From: Eutrophocola sp964629325
GTDB taxonomy: Bacteria; Pseudomonadota; Gammaproteobacteria; Pseudomonadales; Pseudohongiellaceae
NCBI GenBank assembly: GCA_964629325.1
Contig: CAZVSC010000004.1
Span: forward strand, 34,706 to 98,705
Direction: 5' to 3'
DNA: 64,000 bases
Shown: positions 43,259-54,389 of the stretch, in pieces
Layout of the letters: the number at the start of each line of letters is the position of its first letter
How positions within the stretch are numbered: position 1 is the first letter of the stretch
Notes under the pieces: generated by a model
Database searches by the model: none
Told to the model about the DNA's origin: nothing
What the model saw: only the letters and a program-made list of their open reading frames with translations
Program-made: the position numbers and the translations under genes

Positions 43259-43738
43259 ATGTCTAAATTAACCCATATCGATGCCGCCGGGCAGGCGCAG
43301 ATGGTGGATGTCGGCGCCAAGTCAATAACCGAGCGCATTGCCATTGCACAAGCCGTTGTCGGGATGCAGCCGGAAACCCTGAAACTGATCATCGAAGGCG
43401 GGCACAAGAAGGGCGATGTCTTTGCGGTAGCCCGTATTGCCGGCATCCAGGCGGCGAAGAAATGTGCCGACCTGATCCCGCTGTGCCACCCGCTGATGCT
43501 GAGTTCGGTCAATGTGGACCTGGAGGCGGACACTACCGCCAGCCAGGTGCGCATCACGGTAACCTGCAAGCTGGCCGGGCAGACAGGTGTGGAAATGGAA
43601 GCGCTGACGGCCGCCTCTGTGGCGGCACTTACCATTTACGACATGTGCAAGGCGGTGGATCGCGGCATGGTCATAGAGGGTGTGCGCCTGCTGGAAAAAG
43701 CCGGCGGCAAATCCGGGCACTATCGTGCCGACTCCTGA
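43259..43738 (+). CDS. moaC: cyclic pyranopterin monophosphate synthase MoaC
   Basis: 159 residues, the family length. Conserved MVDVGAKSITERIAIAQ near the N-terminus, the KKGDVFAVARIAGIQAAKK stretch and CHPLMLSSV are present. It converts the 3',8-cyclo-GTP product of MoaA into cPMP. The start at 43259 has no strong ribosome-binding site. moaA and moaB are not adjacent. Confidence 0.96.
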   Translation: MSKLTHIDAAGQAQMVDVGAKSITERIAIAQAVVGMQPETLKLIIEGGHKKGDVFAVARIAGIQAAKKCADLIPLCHPLMLSSVNVDLEADTTASQVRITVTCKLAGQTGVEMEALTAASVAALTIYDMCKAVDRGMVIEGVRLLEKAGGKSGHYRADS

Positions 43739-43750
43739 GAAGCCTTTCCC

Positions 43751-44005
43751 ATGATTGCCGTTCATTATTTTGCCAGTGTCCGGGAAAGCCTCGGTTGCGA
43801 CCTGGAGAAACTCGAATTGCCCGCGGGTGTGACTACGGTGGCAGGCCTCATCGACCTGCTGGTGAAGAAGCACGGTAAAGACTGGCAGGATGTTCTCGGT
43901 GAGCGATCCGTGATGATCGCGGTGAACCACGAAATGGCGGACCGCTCCGCCAGCCTTGCAGACGGAGACGAAGTGGCTTTTTTCCCGCCGGTGACCGGGG
44001 GCTGA
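43751..44005 (+). CDS. moaD: molybdopterin synthase small subunit MoaD
   Basis: 84 residues with the ubiquitin-like fold and the C-terminal Gly-Gly (FFPPVTGG) that becomes the thiocarboxylate sulfur donor. It starts 12 bp after moaC and ends 5 bp before moaE. The subunit pairs with MoaE to convert cPMP to molybdopterin. Confidence 0.95.
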   Translation: MIAVHYFASVRESLGCDLEKLELPAGVTTVAGLIDLLVKKHGKDWQDVLGERSVMIAVNHEMADRSASLADGDEVAFFPPVTGG

Positions 44006-44010
44006 AGGGT

Positions 44011-44460
44011 ATGAAGATTTCCATCCAGCCTGAAGACTTCTCTGTAGAAAATGAGTGCAACATCCTGCGTCTTGCCAACCCGGAATGCGGCGCACTCGTC
44101 ACGTTCAGCGGCCTTGTCCGCGACCTGGAACAGGGGCGTCACGTCGAATCCCTGATCCTCGAGCATTATCCGGGTATGACGGAATCGAGCCTGGAAAAAA
44201 TCATCCACCAGGCCGAGGCGCGCTGGCCCATCCTGGACGTCACGGTCATACATCGCATCGGTGAGATGAAAGCCAGTGAACAGATCGTATTCGTTGCCGT
44301 TGCCAGTCTGCACCGGCAGGCGGCATTTTCAGCCTGTGAATTCATCATGGATTACCTGAAGACCCGGGCGCCGTTCTGGAAAAAATGCCGCGATGAACAT
44401 GGTGAAAGCTGGGTCGAAGCGAAAACATCCGACACCGAGGCCAGTCAGCGCTGGGAGTAG
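44011..44460 (+). CDS. moaE: molybdopterin synthase catalytic subunit MoaE
   Basis: 149 residues with the MoaE blocks ALVTFSGLVRDLEQG, LEHYPGMTESSLEKI and VIHRIGEMKASEQIVFVAVAS (quoted in part). The active-site Lys region FWKKCRDEHGESWVEA is intact. It forms the heterotetramer with MoaD. The 3' end overlaps the convergent rluE end by 16 bp. Confidence 0.95.
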   Translation: MKISIQPEDFSVENECNILRLANPECGALVTFSGLVRDLEQGRHVESLILEHYPGMTESSLEKIIHQAEARWPILDVTVIHRIGEMKASEQIVFVAVASLHRQAAFSACEFIMDYLKTRAPFWKKCRDEHGESWVEAKTSDTEASQRWE

Positions 44461-45029
44461 GCGGCAAGTTCCTTCGCGCCCAGTTCCAGCAACCGGTATT
44501 CACCCGGCTCGATATCCTCAAGCGACCACGGGCCTATCCGGATACGCACCAGGCGCAGTGTCGGAAAGCCGGTTGCGGCGGTCATTCTTCGCACCTGCCT
44601 GTTGCGTCCCTCGGTGATCGAAAGCTCCAGCCAGCTGGTGGGAATGTGTTTTCTTTGCCGGATTGGCGGGATCCTTGGCCAAAGTGCAGGAGGATCGATC
44701 CGGCGTGCCGAGGCCGGCAGGGTGGGGCCATCCTTCAGGTTGACGCCGACGCACAGGGCATTTATTGCTTCATCGCTGATCTCGCCCTCAACCTGGGCGA
44801 GGTAGGTCTTGGCCATTCTGTTTTTCGGGTCACTGACCTGGTGCTGCAGTTTGCCGTGATCGGTCAAGAGGAGCAGGCCCTCGGAATCGCGGTCCAGGCG
44901 GCCGGCCGGATAAACATCCTTTACCGGAATGAAATCTGCGAGCGTACGCCTGCCGTCACCATCGGTGAACTGGCTCAGCACATCAAATGGCTTGTTGAAC
45001 AGGATAAGCCTGGCTTTGGGCGGACTCAT
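44445..45029 (-). CDS. rluE: 23S rRNA pseudouridine synthase RluE
   Basis: 194 residues. The catalytic Asp46 lies in PAGRLDRDSEGLLLLT, and EGRNRQVRRMTAATGFPTLRL is the second family signature. It lacks the S4 domain, which distinguishes RluE (U2457) from RluB/RsuA. Convergent with moaE. The assignment to RluE rather than another short RsuA-family enzyme is from length and sequence feel. Confidence 0.9.
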   Translation of the reverse strand: MSPPKARLILFNKPFDVLSQFTDGDGRRTLADFIPVKDVYPAGRLDRDSEGLLLLTDHGKLQHQVSDPKNRMAKTYLAQVEGEISDEAINALCVGVNLKDGPTLPASARRIDPPALWPRIPPIRQRKHIPTSWLELSITEGRNRQVRRMTAATGFPTLRLVRIRIGPWSLEDIEPGEYRLLELGAKELAAYSQR

Positions 45030-45188
45030 GGCGACTGTTTACAGGCAGGGCAAGGGGAAACGCGGCCAACAGACATATGGGTGCCGCTCCGGTATGCAAT
45101 GGAAGGATGGATAGAGGTCCAGATGACAAAATGACCAGTCCGGAACGCTGCCGGCTGTTTGCCGGGCCGTTCGGCGGAGAAAAAACTA

Positions 45189-45509
45189 TCAGGATGCAGC
45201 AGCGGAATCGTCTTCCGCAGCATCTTCCCCCTGGGCATTCTGTTCAGCAGCTTCAACAGCCGATCCGGCTGCGGCCTCAGGTTTGGCAGCCGGCTTGTTC
45301 TCTTCACCTATCGGAACAATATTGGCGGCATGCAATCCCTTCGGACCTTCAATGACATCAAATGAAACTGCCTGTCCTGCTTTTAATGTTTTATATCCTT
45401 CCATGGTAATTGAAGAGTAGTGTGCGAACAGGTCGTCACCACCATCATCCGGTAAAATAAAGCCAAACCCTTTGGCATTATTGAACCACTTCACTTGACC
45501 GGTACTCAT
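45189..45509 (-). CDS. cspD: CspD-like cold shock domain protein with acidic tail
   Basis: 106 residues from ATG 45509 (MSTGQVKWFNNAKGFGFI), preceded by AAGGGG; an in-frame ATG 10 codons upstream adds no conserved sequence. The first ~70 residues are a cold shock domain with RNP motifs KGFGFI and DLFAHYSSI. A tail of about 35 Ala/Glu-rich residues follows (EAAAGSAVEAAEQNAQGEDA), absent from E. coli CspD (74 residues). In E. coli cspD is divergent from clpS-clpA, as here. Confidence 0.9.
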   Translation of the reverse strand: MSTGQVKWFNNAKGFGFILPDDGGDDLFAHYSSITMEGYKTLKAGQAVSFDVIEGPKGLHAANIVPIGEENKPAAKPEAAAGSAVEAAEQNAQGEDAAEDDSAAAS

Positions 45510-45734
45510 CTGCTTTTCACCCCTTCTGTAATTCGGCAATCAGAATTCGATCAAATTCCGGTTGGAGCACAAAACGTATAAACCCTTTTATATGGCTTGT
45601 CAAATAATTTGGGGGAGCGTGCAATGCTGCTGAAAGCCCCGTAATTCCTTATTTCCAGGCAATAAGCATGCAATATTTTTTGGCCCTGCCTGTCTATCAA
45701 ATATGAGAATCATGGTATAGTTAAAACACCTTCC

Positions 45735-45764
45735 GCCGACCGGCGCACAGGCCGGTCACTCGGC
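45735..45764 (+). promoter_or_regulatory. strong hairpin in the cspD-clpS spacer
   Basis: GACCGGC (45738-45744) pairs perfectly with GCCGGTC (45751-45757) around a 6-nt loop, extended outwards by GCC/GGC after a 2-nt bulge. It lies 133 nt before clpS; a -10-like TATAGT is just upstream at 45716-45721. No T-run follows, so it is more likely a 5' leader structure than a terminator. The remaining 387-nt spacer 45510-45896 is AT-rich with promoters for both cspD and clpS likely, but no further site is clear. Confidence 0.5.
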
Positions 45765-45896
45765 TGAATCCTGAACCACAAGTCAAATTGATCACACTGA
45801 AAGACTGACCAATTACTTGATTACACAGAAGAATTTCGAATACAGCACAGTTGCCAGTACAGTTATTATCGTAGTGAAAGTAACAATATAGTAATC

Positions 45897-46268
45897 ATGA
45901 GAGACCAGTACCCACTGACAATTCGCGGCCATGGCAGCGATGAAAACGAAGACGGTGTACACCGTTCCGGCGGACTCCGTGAAGCCCTGGCGCCCGAGGA
46001 AGTCAAACTCAAACCACCGCCCCTGTATCGTGTCATTCTGCTGAATGACGACTACACTCCCATGGAGTTTGTGGTGGGTGTCCTGCGCAAGTTTTTCGGC
46101 ATGGATATCGAGACGGCCACGCGCGTCATGCTCAAGGTGCATACCGAGGGCAAGGGTGTTTGCGGTGTGTTTCCCCGCGAGATCGCCGAAACCAAGGCGG
46201 TGCAGGTCAATGACTATGCCCGTGAAGCCGAACATCCCCTGTTGTGCGATATCGAGGTGGACGATTAG
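45897..46268 (+). CDS. clpS: ATP-dependent Clp protease adaptor ClpS
   Basis: 123 residues. The core YRVILLNDDYTPMEFVVGVL carries the N-degron pocket (Asn-Asp-Asp) and HTEGKGVCGVFPREIAE is the second conserved block. ClpS delivers proteins with N-terminal Leu, Phe, Tyr or Trp to ClpAP. clpA begins 124 bp downstream. Confidence 0.97.
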   Translation: MRDQYPLTIRGHGSDENEDGVHRSGGLREALAPEEVKLKPPPLYRVILLNDDYTPMEFVVGVLRKFFGMDIETATRVMLKVHTEGKGVCGVFPREIAETKAVQVNDYAREAEHPLLCDIEVDD

Positions 46269-46392
46269 GCGATGATTGCTAACCCGATGCCGGCAGGAGT
46301 GCCTGATTGCACGCCTGCTGCATTGCAAAGTTTCGACGCAGGACCCATATTACCCACTGGATCCCCGCCAGGGGTGGACAGAGAGTCAGGAC

Positions 46393-48684
46393 ATGTTTAG
46401 CAGAGAATTTGAAAACACACTGAATATCGCAGCCAACACCGCGCGCAGCAAGCTGCACGAATTCATCACAGTTGAACATCTGCTGCTGGCTCTCATCGAC
46501 GACCCCTCCGCCCGCGAAATCCTGCTGGCCTGCAATGCCGATCTCGATGCACTGCGCATGGACCTGATTGACTATGTAGACACCCAGATTCCCATCATCA
46601 CCGAACCCGAGATCAATCCCGAAGTGGACCAGACCCTGGGTTTCCAGCGCGTTATCCAACGCGCCGTTTTTCATGTGCAGTCTTCCGGCAAACGGGAAGT
46701 CACAGGTGCCAATGTGCTTGTGGCCATCTTCGGCGAAAAGGAAAGCCAGGCTGTTTATTTCCTGCGCAAGCAGGGTGTGAGTCGCGGCGACGTCGTCAAC
46801 TTCATCACACACGGCACGCCAAAGGCGCCAGGACTGAGCGACGAGCAGGAACAGGAGGCGCAGACCGAGGCGCAGGAAGGTGAAAAGGCGCCGTCCCCGC
46901 TTGAGAGTTTTGCCACCAATCTCAACGAGGAAGCCAAGGCTGGTCGCATCGACCCGCTGATCGGTCGCGACAAGGAGATCACCAGGCTCATTCAGGTGCT
47001 GTCCCGTCGCCGCAAGAACAACCCGCTGTTCGTCGGAGAATCCGGTGTCGGCAAAACCGCTATTGCCGAGGGCCTGGCCAAGCACATCGTGGAAGGCAAC
47101 GTTCCGGAGGTGCTCAAGGGCAGCGTGATTTATTCACTGGACATGGGTGCACTGCTGGCCGGCACCAAATACCGCGGCGATTTCGAGAAGCGCTTCAAGG
47201 CGCTTCTTGCGGAACTGGACAGGAAGCAGCACGCGATTTTGTTTATCGATGAGATTCACACCATCATCGGTGCGGGTGCCGCCTCCGGCGGCGTCATGGA
47301 TGCATCCAACCTGCTTAAGCCGATCCTGGCTTCCGGCAAGCTGCGCTGCATCGGTTCGACCACCTACAATGAATACCGTGGCATCTTCGAAAAAGACCGT
47401 GCGCTGTCACGTCGTTTCCAGAAGATCGATATCGAGGAGCCGGACGTGGAAACCACGTACCAGATTCTCAAGGGCCTGAAGACACGCTACGAGGAACATC
47501 ACGACCTGCGCTTTACCGACAAGGCGCTCAAGGCCGCCGCCGAAATGGCCAGCCGCTATATCAACGACCGCTACATGCCGGACAAGGCCATCGATGTCAT
47601 CGATGAGGCCGGTGCCTACCAGCGCCTGCAGCCCGAGAGCAAACGCAAGAAGCAGATCCAGGTCGGCGATATCGAGCGCGTCATTTCGCAGATCGCACGC
47701 ATTCCGCCGAAGAACGTGTCGGCGTCCGACAAGAGCCTGCTTAAGGATCTTGAAAAAAACCTGAAGCTGGTGGTGTTCGGCCAGGATGCTGCCATCGATG
47801 CGCTGTCATCCTCAATCAAGCTGTCACGCGCTGGCCTGAAAGAGGGCGAAAAGCCCATCGGTTCCTACCTTTTCGCGGGGCCCACCGGAGTCGGCAAGAC
47901 CGAAGTCAGCCGCCAGCTGGCAAAGATCCTCGGCGTGGAACTGGTGCGCTTCGACATGTCCGAATACATGGAGCGTCACACCGTGTCACGCCTGATCGGT
48001 GCACCTCCCGGATACATCGGTTTCGACCAGGGCGGCCTGCTCACCGAAGCGATTGCAAAGAACCCGCATTGTGTCCTGCTGCTCGACGAGATTGAAAAGG
48101 CGCACCCGGATGTCTTCAACCTCCTGTTGCAGGTCATGGACCACGGTACGCTGACAGACAATAACGGGCGCAAGGCTGATTTCCGCAATGTCGTCCTGAT
48201 CATGACCACCAATGCGGGCGCCCATGAAATGAGCCGCTCCTCCATCGGCTTCTCGAACCAGGATCACACTACGGATGCGATGGAAGTCATCAAGCGCATA
48301 TTTTCACCGGAATTCCGCAACCGCCTGGATTCGATTATCCAGTTCGCCGCGCTCGATACGGACATCATTCGAACCGTGGTCGACAAGTTCCTGGTGGAAT
48401 TGCAGGTGCAGCTCGATGACAAGAAAGTGGCCCTGCACGTGGATGAAGATGCTATCGACTGGTTCGTCGAAAATGGTTACGACAAGTCCATGGGCGCACG
48501 CCCGATGCTGAGGTTAATCCAGACCCGCATCAAGAAGCCGCTGGCCGAGGACATCCTGTTCGGCAAGCTGGTCAATGGCGGGGATGTACACGTGACTGTC
48601 AGGAACGGCGACATTCACCTTGATATCGAGGAGCCCGACAACAACCGCTCAGCCAGGCGTGAAGACGCTGACGCCGACGCCTGA
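46393..48684 (+). CDS. clpA: ATP-dependent Clp protease ATPase subunit ClpA
   Basis: 763 residues from ATG 46393 (MFSREFENTLNIAA), close to E. coli ClpA (758). A longer TTG-initiated frame from 46276 adds 39 residues with no similarity and is not used. Double N-domain repeats, then AAA-1 with Walker A GESGVGKTA (from 215) and AAA-2 with GPTGVGKTE (from 496). The ClpP-binding loop is SSIGF. It unfolds substrates for ClpP and receives ClpS cargo. clpP is not in the window. Confidence 0.97.
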   Translation: MFSREFENTLNIAANTARSKLHEFITVEHLLLALIDDPSAREILLACNADLDALRMDLIDYVDTQIPIITEPEINPEVDQTLGFQRVIQRAVFHVQSSGKREVTGANVLVAIFGEKESQAVYFLRKQGVSRGDVVNFITHGTPKAPGLSDEQEQEAQTEAQEGEKAPSPLESFATNLNEEAKAGRIDPLIGRDKEITRLIQVLSRRRKNNPLFVGESGVGKTAIAEGLAKHIVEGNVPEVLKGSVIYSLDMGALLAGTKYRGDFEKRFKALLAELDRKQHAILFIDEIHTIIGAGAASGGVMDASNLLKPILASGKLRCIGSTTYNEYRGIFEKDRALSRRFQKIDIEEPDVETTYQILKGLKTRYEEHHDLRFTDKALKAAAEMASRYINDRYMPDKAIDVIDEAGAYQRLQPESKRKKQIQVGDIERVISQIARIPPKNVSASDKSLLKDLEKNLKLVVFGQDAAIDALSSSIKLSRAGLKEGEKPIGSYLFAGPTGVGKTEVSRQLAKILGVELVRFDMSEYMERHTVSRLIGAPPGYIGFDQGGLLTEAIAKNPHCVLLLDEIEKAHPDVFNLLLQVMDHGTLTDNNGRKADFRNVVLIMTTNAGAHEMSRSSIGFSNQDHTTDAMEVIKRIFSPEFRNRLDSIIQFAALDTDIIRTVVDKFLVELQVQLDDKKVALHVDEDAIDWFVENGYDKSMGARPMLRLIQTRIKKPLAEDILFGKLVNGGDVHVTVRNGDIHLDIEEPDNNRSARREDADADA

Positions 48685-48712
48685 GCATGGGTGGCAAACA
48701 ATAGGCGGCAGA

Positions 48713-48812
48713 NNNNNNNNNNNNNNNNNNNNNNNNNNNNNNNNNNNNNNNNNNNNNNNNNNNNNNNNNNNNNNNNNNNNNNNNNNNNNNNNNNNNNNNN
48801 NNNNNNNNNNNN
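48713..48812. other. scaffold gap (100 N)
   Basis: Exactly 100 N between the clpA and infA 3' ends. Unlike two other gaps the flanks do not repeat. Any clpA-infA terminator would lie here. Confidence 0.9.
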
Positions 48813-48826
48813 GTTGGCAGACGTTA

Positions 48827-49045
48827 TTAGCGGGCGCGGTAAGTGATGCGGCCCTTGGAGAGGTCGTAAGGGGTCAGTTCCACCTTGACCTTGTCACCGG
48901 TGAGGATGCGGATATAGTTCTTGCGCATCTTGCCGGAGATGTGCGCGGTGACCACGTGGCCGTTTTCCAGCTTCACACGGAACATGGTGTTGGGCAGCGT
49001 ATCGATGACTTCGCCGTCCATTTCAATCTGGTCTTCTTTTGCCAT
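48827..49045 (-). CDS. infA: translation initiation factor IF-1
   Basis: 72 residues, full length, an S1-like OB fold with MEDGxxx replaced by the usual MAKEDQIEMDGEVIDTLPN, then MFRVKLENGH and KMRKNYIRILTGDKV. It binds the ribosomal A site with IF-2/IF-3. It is in the standard position beside clpA and aat. Confidence 0.97.
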   Translation of the reverse strand: MAKEDQIEMDGEVIDTLPNTMFRVKLENGHVVTAHISGKMRKNYIRILTGDKVKVELTPYDLSKGRITYRAR

Positions 49046-49210
49046 TTACCAACCTATGGTGTCTTTTTGAAGCGACGCATTGTGCCTGAATTCAGGTTGT
49101 TTGGCAAAGTAATCGGATAAAGAGATGCAACATGCAAAGTACAGGCAGGCGCAGTGTTTTTGTGCTCTGTTGACCATTTGTACTGCCTGTTTCGCCGTGG
49201 ACCTGGCGGC

Positions 49211-49918
49211 CTAGGTCAGTCGGATCCAGCGCTGGTTGAGCAGGAGCTCGATGGGGCGGTACTGCAGTTTGTAATTCATCTTCTCGCAATCGCGTATCCA
49301 GTAGCCCAGATAAACGTAATCCAGGCCGCGGCGGGCGGCTTCACGGATCTGCCAGAGGATGGCGAAGTTGCCAAGAGAGCGTTTCTGTTCATCCACGTTG
49401 TAGAAGGTGTAAACGGCGGAAAGCCCGTTGCTGAGCAGGTCTGTGATCATCACCGCCAGCAGGCGGTCACCCTCGCTGACCCGGTAGAACAGGGTGGATT
49501 CGCAGCGCTGCACCAGAAATGATTCAAACTGCTCGCGCGTGGCGGGATACATATCGCCGTCCCGATGGCGGGTATTGATGTAATTCTCATAAAGCCGGTA
49601 ATACTCTTCGCCGCTGATATTTTCCACCAGATCAACCGCAAGATCTTCGTTGCGACGCATGATGCGGCGATAGCGCTTGTTTGGCTGGAAACGATCGACG
49701 ACTACGCGGCAGGCTACGCAGTGCTGGCAGTTGGAACAATGGGGGCGGTACATATGGGCCCCGCTGCGGCGGAAACCGATTTCGGACAGGTGCGTGTGAA
49801 ACTCTGTTGAAACAGGGTATTCCGGGTCGATGAAAAGCGTACGCGCTTCTTCACCTGGCAGGTAGCTGCAGGGGTGCGTCTGGGTGGTGAACAGTTTGAT
49901 GTCTTTCAGTGAGGTCAT
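49211..49918 (-). CDS. bpt: aspartate/glutamate leucyltransferase Bpt
   Basis: 235 residues, the size of bacterial Bpt (EC 2.3.2.29). The Cys cluster PHCSNCQHCVACRVVVDRF and the GNAT-like C-terminal YLGYWIRDCEKMNYKLQY are typical. It transfers Leu from Leu-tRNA to proteins with N-terminal Asp or Glu, making them ClpS substrates. It lies between infA and aat, so it is grouped with the other N-degron genes. E. coli lacks it. Confidence 0.94.
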   Translation of the reverse strand: MTSLKDIKLFTTQTHPCSYLPGEEARTLFIDPEYPVSTEFHTHLSEIGFRRSGAHMYRPHCSNCQHCVACRVVVDRFQPNKRYRRIMRRNEDLAVDLVENISGEEYYRLYENYINTRHRDGDMYPATREQFESFLVQRCESTLFYRVSEGDRLLAVMITDLLSNGLSAVYTFYNVDEQKRSLGNFAILWQIREAARRGLDYVYLGYWIRDCEKMNYKLQYRPIELLLNQRWIRLT

Positions 49919-49999
49919 GACTGAGAAGGCGTTCTGCTCAAATTAAATTCGATGGTTTCCGGATGGTCACCGGCGTGCAGTAAAACGGCCGATGCCGGG

Positions 50000-50692
50000 T
50001 TATTGTAATGGCCAGTGTGCCTTATTGCGACCATATTCAGCAGACCCAGGTAGCAGTTTGAGAAATTCCGCCCGGGGGATTTCGCGGGCACCGAAGCCGG
50101 CCAGGTAGACGCTGCTGACCTGGCAGTCAATCAGCCGGTATCCCAGTTTTTCCAGTCGCGGCACCAGCCAGGCAAACGCCAGCTTGGAGGCATTCGGGCG
50201 ACGGCTGAACATCGACTCGCCGAAAAACACATCACCCATGGCGATGCCGTAAAGCCCGCCGATCAGGTCGACCCCGTCCCAGACCTCTATTGAATGGGCG
50301 GCGCCAAGCCTGTGCAGGGCGCAATAGGCCTCGATTATTTCCGGCGTGATCCAGGTGCCCCGGGCATTGTGACGTTTGCCGGCACAGGCCGTAATGACCT
50401 CGCGGAAGGCCGCGTCGGCACTGATGCGGTAGTCGGACTTGCGCTGCAGTTTCTCGAGACTTCGGCTGATGTGCAGTTCATGCGGGAAGAGCACCATGCG
50501 CGGGTCCGGCGTCCACCAGAGGATGGGCTGGGATGCCTCGAACCAGGGAAAGATGCCTTTGCTGTAGGCCTCGATCAGGCGCTCCGGGGCAAGACTGCCG
50601 CCGGCGGCCAGCAGGCCGTTGGGTTCCACCAGTGCTGACGCGGGATCCGGAAACTCGAAATCGTCGTCGTGCAGCCAGGGCAGGGAACTCAT
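50000..50692 (-). CDS. aat: leucyl/phenylalanyl-tRNA--protein transferase Aat
   Basis: 230 residues from ATG 50692 (MSSLPWLHDDD); an earlier in-frame ATG overlaps trxB. The block WWTPDPRMVLFPHELHISRSL, MGDVFFGESMFSRRPNASK and DCQVSSVYLAGFGAREIPR are family markers. It adds Leu or Phe to N-terminal Lys/Arg. The start is 1 bp after the trxB stop, so it is coupled to trxB. Confidence 0.96.
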   Translation of the reverse strand: MSSLPWLHDDDFEFPDPASALVEPNGLLAAGGSLAPERLIEAYSKGIFPWFEASQPILWWTPDPRMVLFPHELHISRSLEKLQRKSDYRISADAAFREVITACAGKRHNARGTWITPEIIEAYCALHRLGAAHSIEVWDGVDLIGGLYGIAMGDVFFGESMFSRRPNASKLAFAWLVPRLEKLGYRLIDCQVSSVYLAGFGAREIPRAEFLKLLPGSAEYGRNKAHWPLQ

Positions 50693-50693
50693 A

Positions 50694-51659
50694 TCACGAT
50701 GCCGCGTCTTCCAGCGAATCCAGGTATTTTTCCGCGTCCAGGGCGGCCATGCAGCCAAAGCCGGCAGAAGTCACTGCCTGGCGATAGATGTGGTCGGCCA
50801 CGTCCCCGGCGGCAAACACGCCCGGCACGCTGGTTTGGGTGGCCCCGCCGTCAAGGCCGGTCCTGATCTTCAGGTAGCCGCCGGCCATGTCGAGCTGGCC
50901 GGTGAATATCTCGGTATTCGGCTTGTGGCCGACCGCAATGAACACCGCGGAAAGACCGATGTCCTGCGTGCTGCCGTCCCCGGTGCTCTTGATGCGCATG
51001 CCGGAGACCTCGCCATTTTCACCCAGGACTTCCTCGAGGGTATGGTTCCACATGAGAGTGACGTTGCCGTTTTTGGCTTTGTCGAAAAGCTTGTCCTGCA
51101 GGATCTTCTCGGCACGCAGGGTATCCCGGCGATGCACCAGTACGACCTCGCTGGCGATGTTGGACAGGTACAGGGCTTCCTCGACCGCGGTGTTGCCGCC
51201 GCCGATGACTGCGACTTTCTGGCCCTTGTAGAAGAAACCGTCACAGGTGGCGCAGGCGCTGACGCCGCTTCCCATGTATTTTTCCTCCGAGGGCAGCCCA
51301 AGGTACTGGGCGGAGGCGCCAGTGGCGATGATCAGGGCGTCGCAGGTGTATTCGCCCACGCTGCCTTTCAGTGAGAAGGGTTTGTTCGCGAGGTCAACGC
51401 TGTCGATATGGTCGAAGATGATTTCGGTGTCGAAGCGCTCGGCATGTTTCTGCATGCGCACCATCAGGTCAGGGCCCTGCAGACCCTCGACATCACCGGG
51501 CCAGTTGTCCACATCGGTGGTGGTTGTCAGCTGGCCGCCGGCCTGCATGCCGGTGATCACGACCGGGTTGAGGTTGGCCCTGGCTGCATAAACGGCAGCG
51601 GTATAGCCTGCGGGGCCGGATCCGAGAATGATCAGGCGGTGGTGTTGGACGTCGCTCAT
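50694..51659 (-). CDS. trxB: thioredoxin-disulfide reductase TrxB
   Basis: 321 residues from ATG 51659 (MSDVQHHRLIILGSGPAG). FAD-binding GSGPAG (13-18), the redox pair C136/C139 (ACATCDGFFY), the NADPH-binding GGGNTAVEEALYL and C-terminal GVFAAGDVADHIYRQAVT. It uses NADPH to reduce thioredoxin. It is first gene of the trxB-aat pair; bpt follows 81 bp after aat. Confidence 0.97.
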   Translation of the reverse strand: MSDVQHHRLIILGSGPAGYTAAVYAARANLNPVVITGMQAGGQLTTTTDVDNWPGDVEGLQGPDLMVRMQKHAERFDTEIIFDHIDSVDLANKPFSLKGSVGEYTCDALIIATGASAQYLGLPSEEKYMGSGVSACATCDGFFYKGQKVAVIGGGNTAVEEALYLSNIASEVVLVHRRDTLRAEKILQDKLFDKAKNGNVTLMWNHTLEEVLGENGEVSGMRIKSTGDGSTQDIGLSAVFIAVGHKPNTEIFTGQLDMAGGYLKIRTGLDGGATQTSVPGVFAAGDVADHIYRQAVTSAGFGCMAALDAEKYLDSLEDAAS

Positions 51660-51987
51660 GAGTGTACTGCTTCCTGGCTGGTTATTGTCGTCGGCAAGCC
51701 CGGGGACCTGCATAAGTCGTGGCTGATTTCCTGTGAAAGGTCGGGATCACAGGCGCTTTTTTCAAGGGAAGGTATGTTAGCAGAATCCTGCAGGGGTAAA
51801 AGAGGCAAAAAGCCCAGGTATCCCGTATCTTGTGAAAACCGCGCTGAAACGCCCTAGATATGGGGGTGAGCCCCCATACAAAGAGTGTCACAATGCCAGG
51901 AAAACCGGGTACAATACCGTTTTGGCCGGCCGGGGCAACCGACTGGCACGGTTTTAATGCGAGCCCGTGGTCACCTGAGTTAGTCAC
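51660..51987. promoter_or_regulatory. trxB-ftsK divergent spacer with a perfect palindrome
   Basis: 328 nt between divergent trxB and ftsK. It holds a perfect 8-bp palindrome TATGGGGG-TGAG-CCCCCATA (51859-51878) with no T-run on either side, which looks like an operator or RNA hairpin for ftsK. It also holds a degenerate copy of the GATACAR element (51817-51834, reverse strand). No coding region is supported; promoters are expected but none is convincing. Confidence 0.6.
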
Positions 51988-54336
<2,349 letters not shown>

Positions 54337-54389
54337 TTTAAATATCAATACCTTGAAACAACAAATTAAAGTAAATTATTTTTTGCGCT

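Noticed and set aside
46276..46392. A longer N-terminus for ClpA beginning with TTG
   Set aside because: The added 39 residues match nothing in ClpA, while ATG 46393 aligns with the family start.
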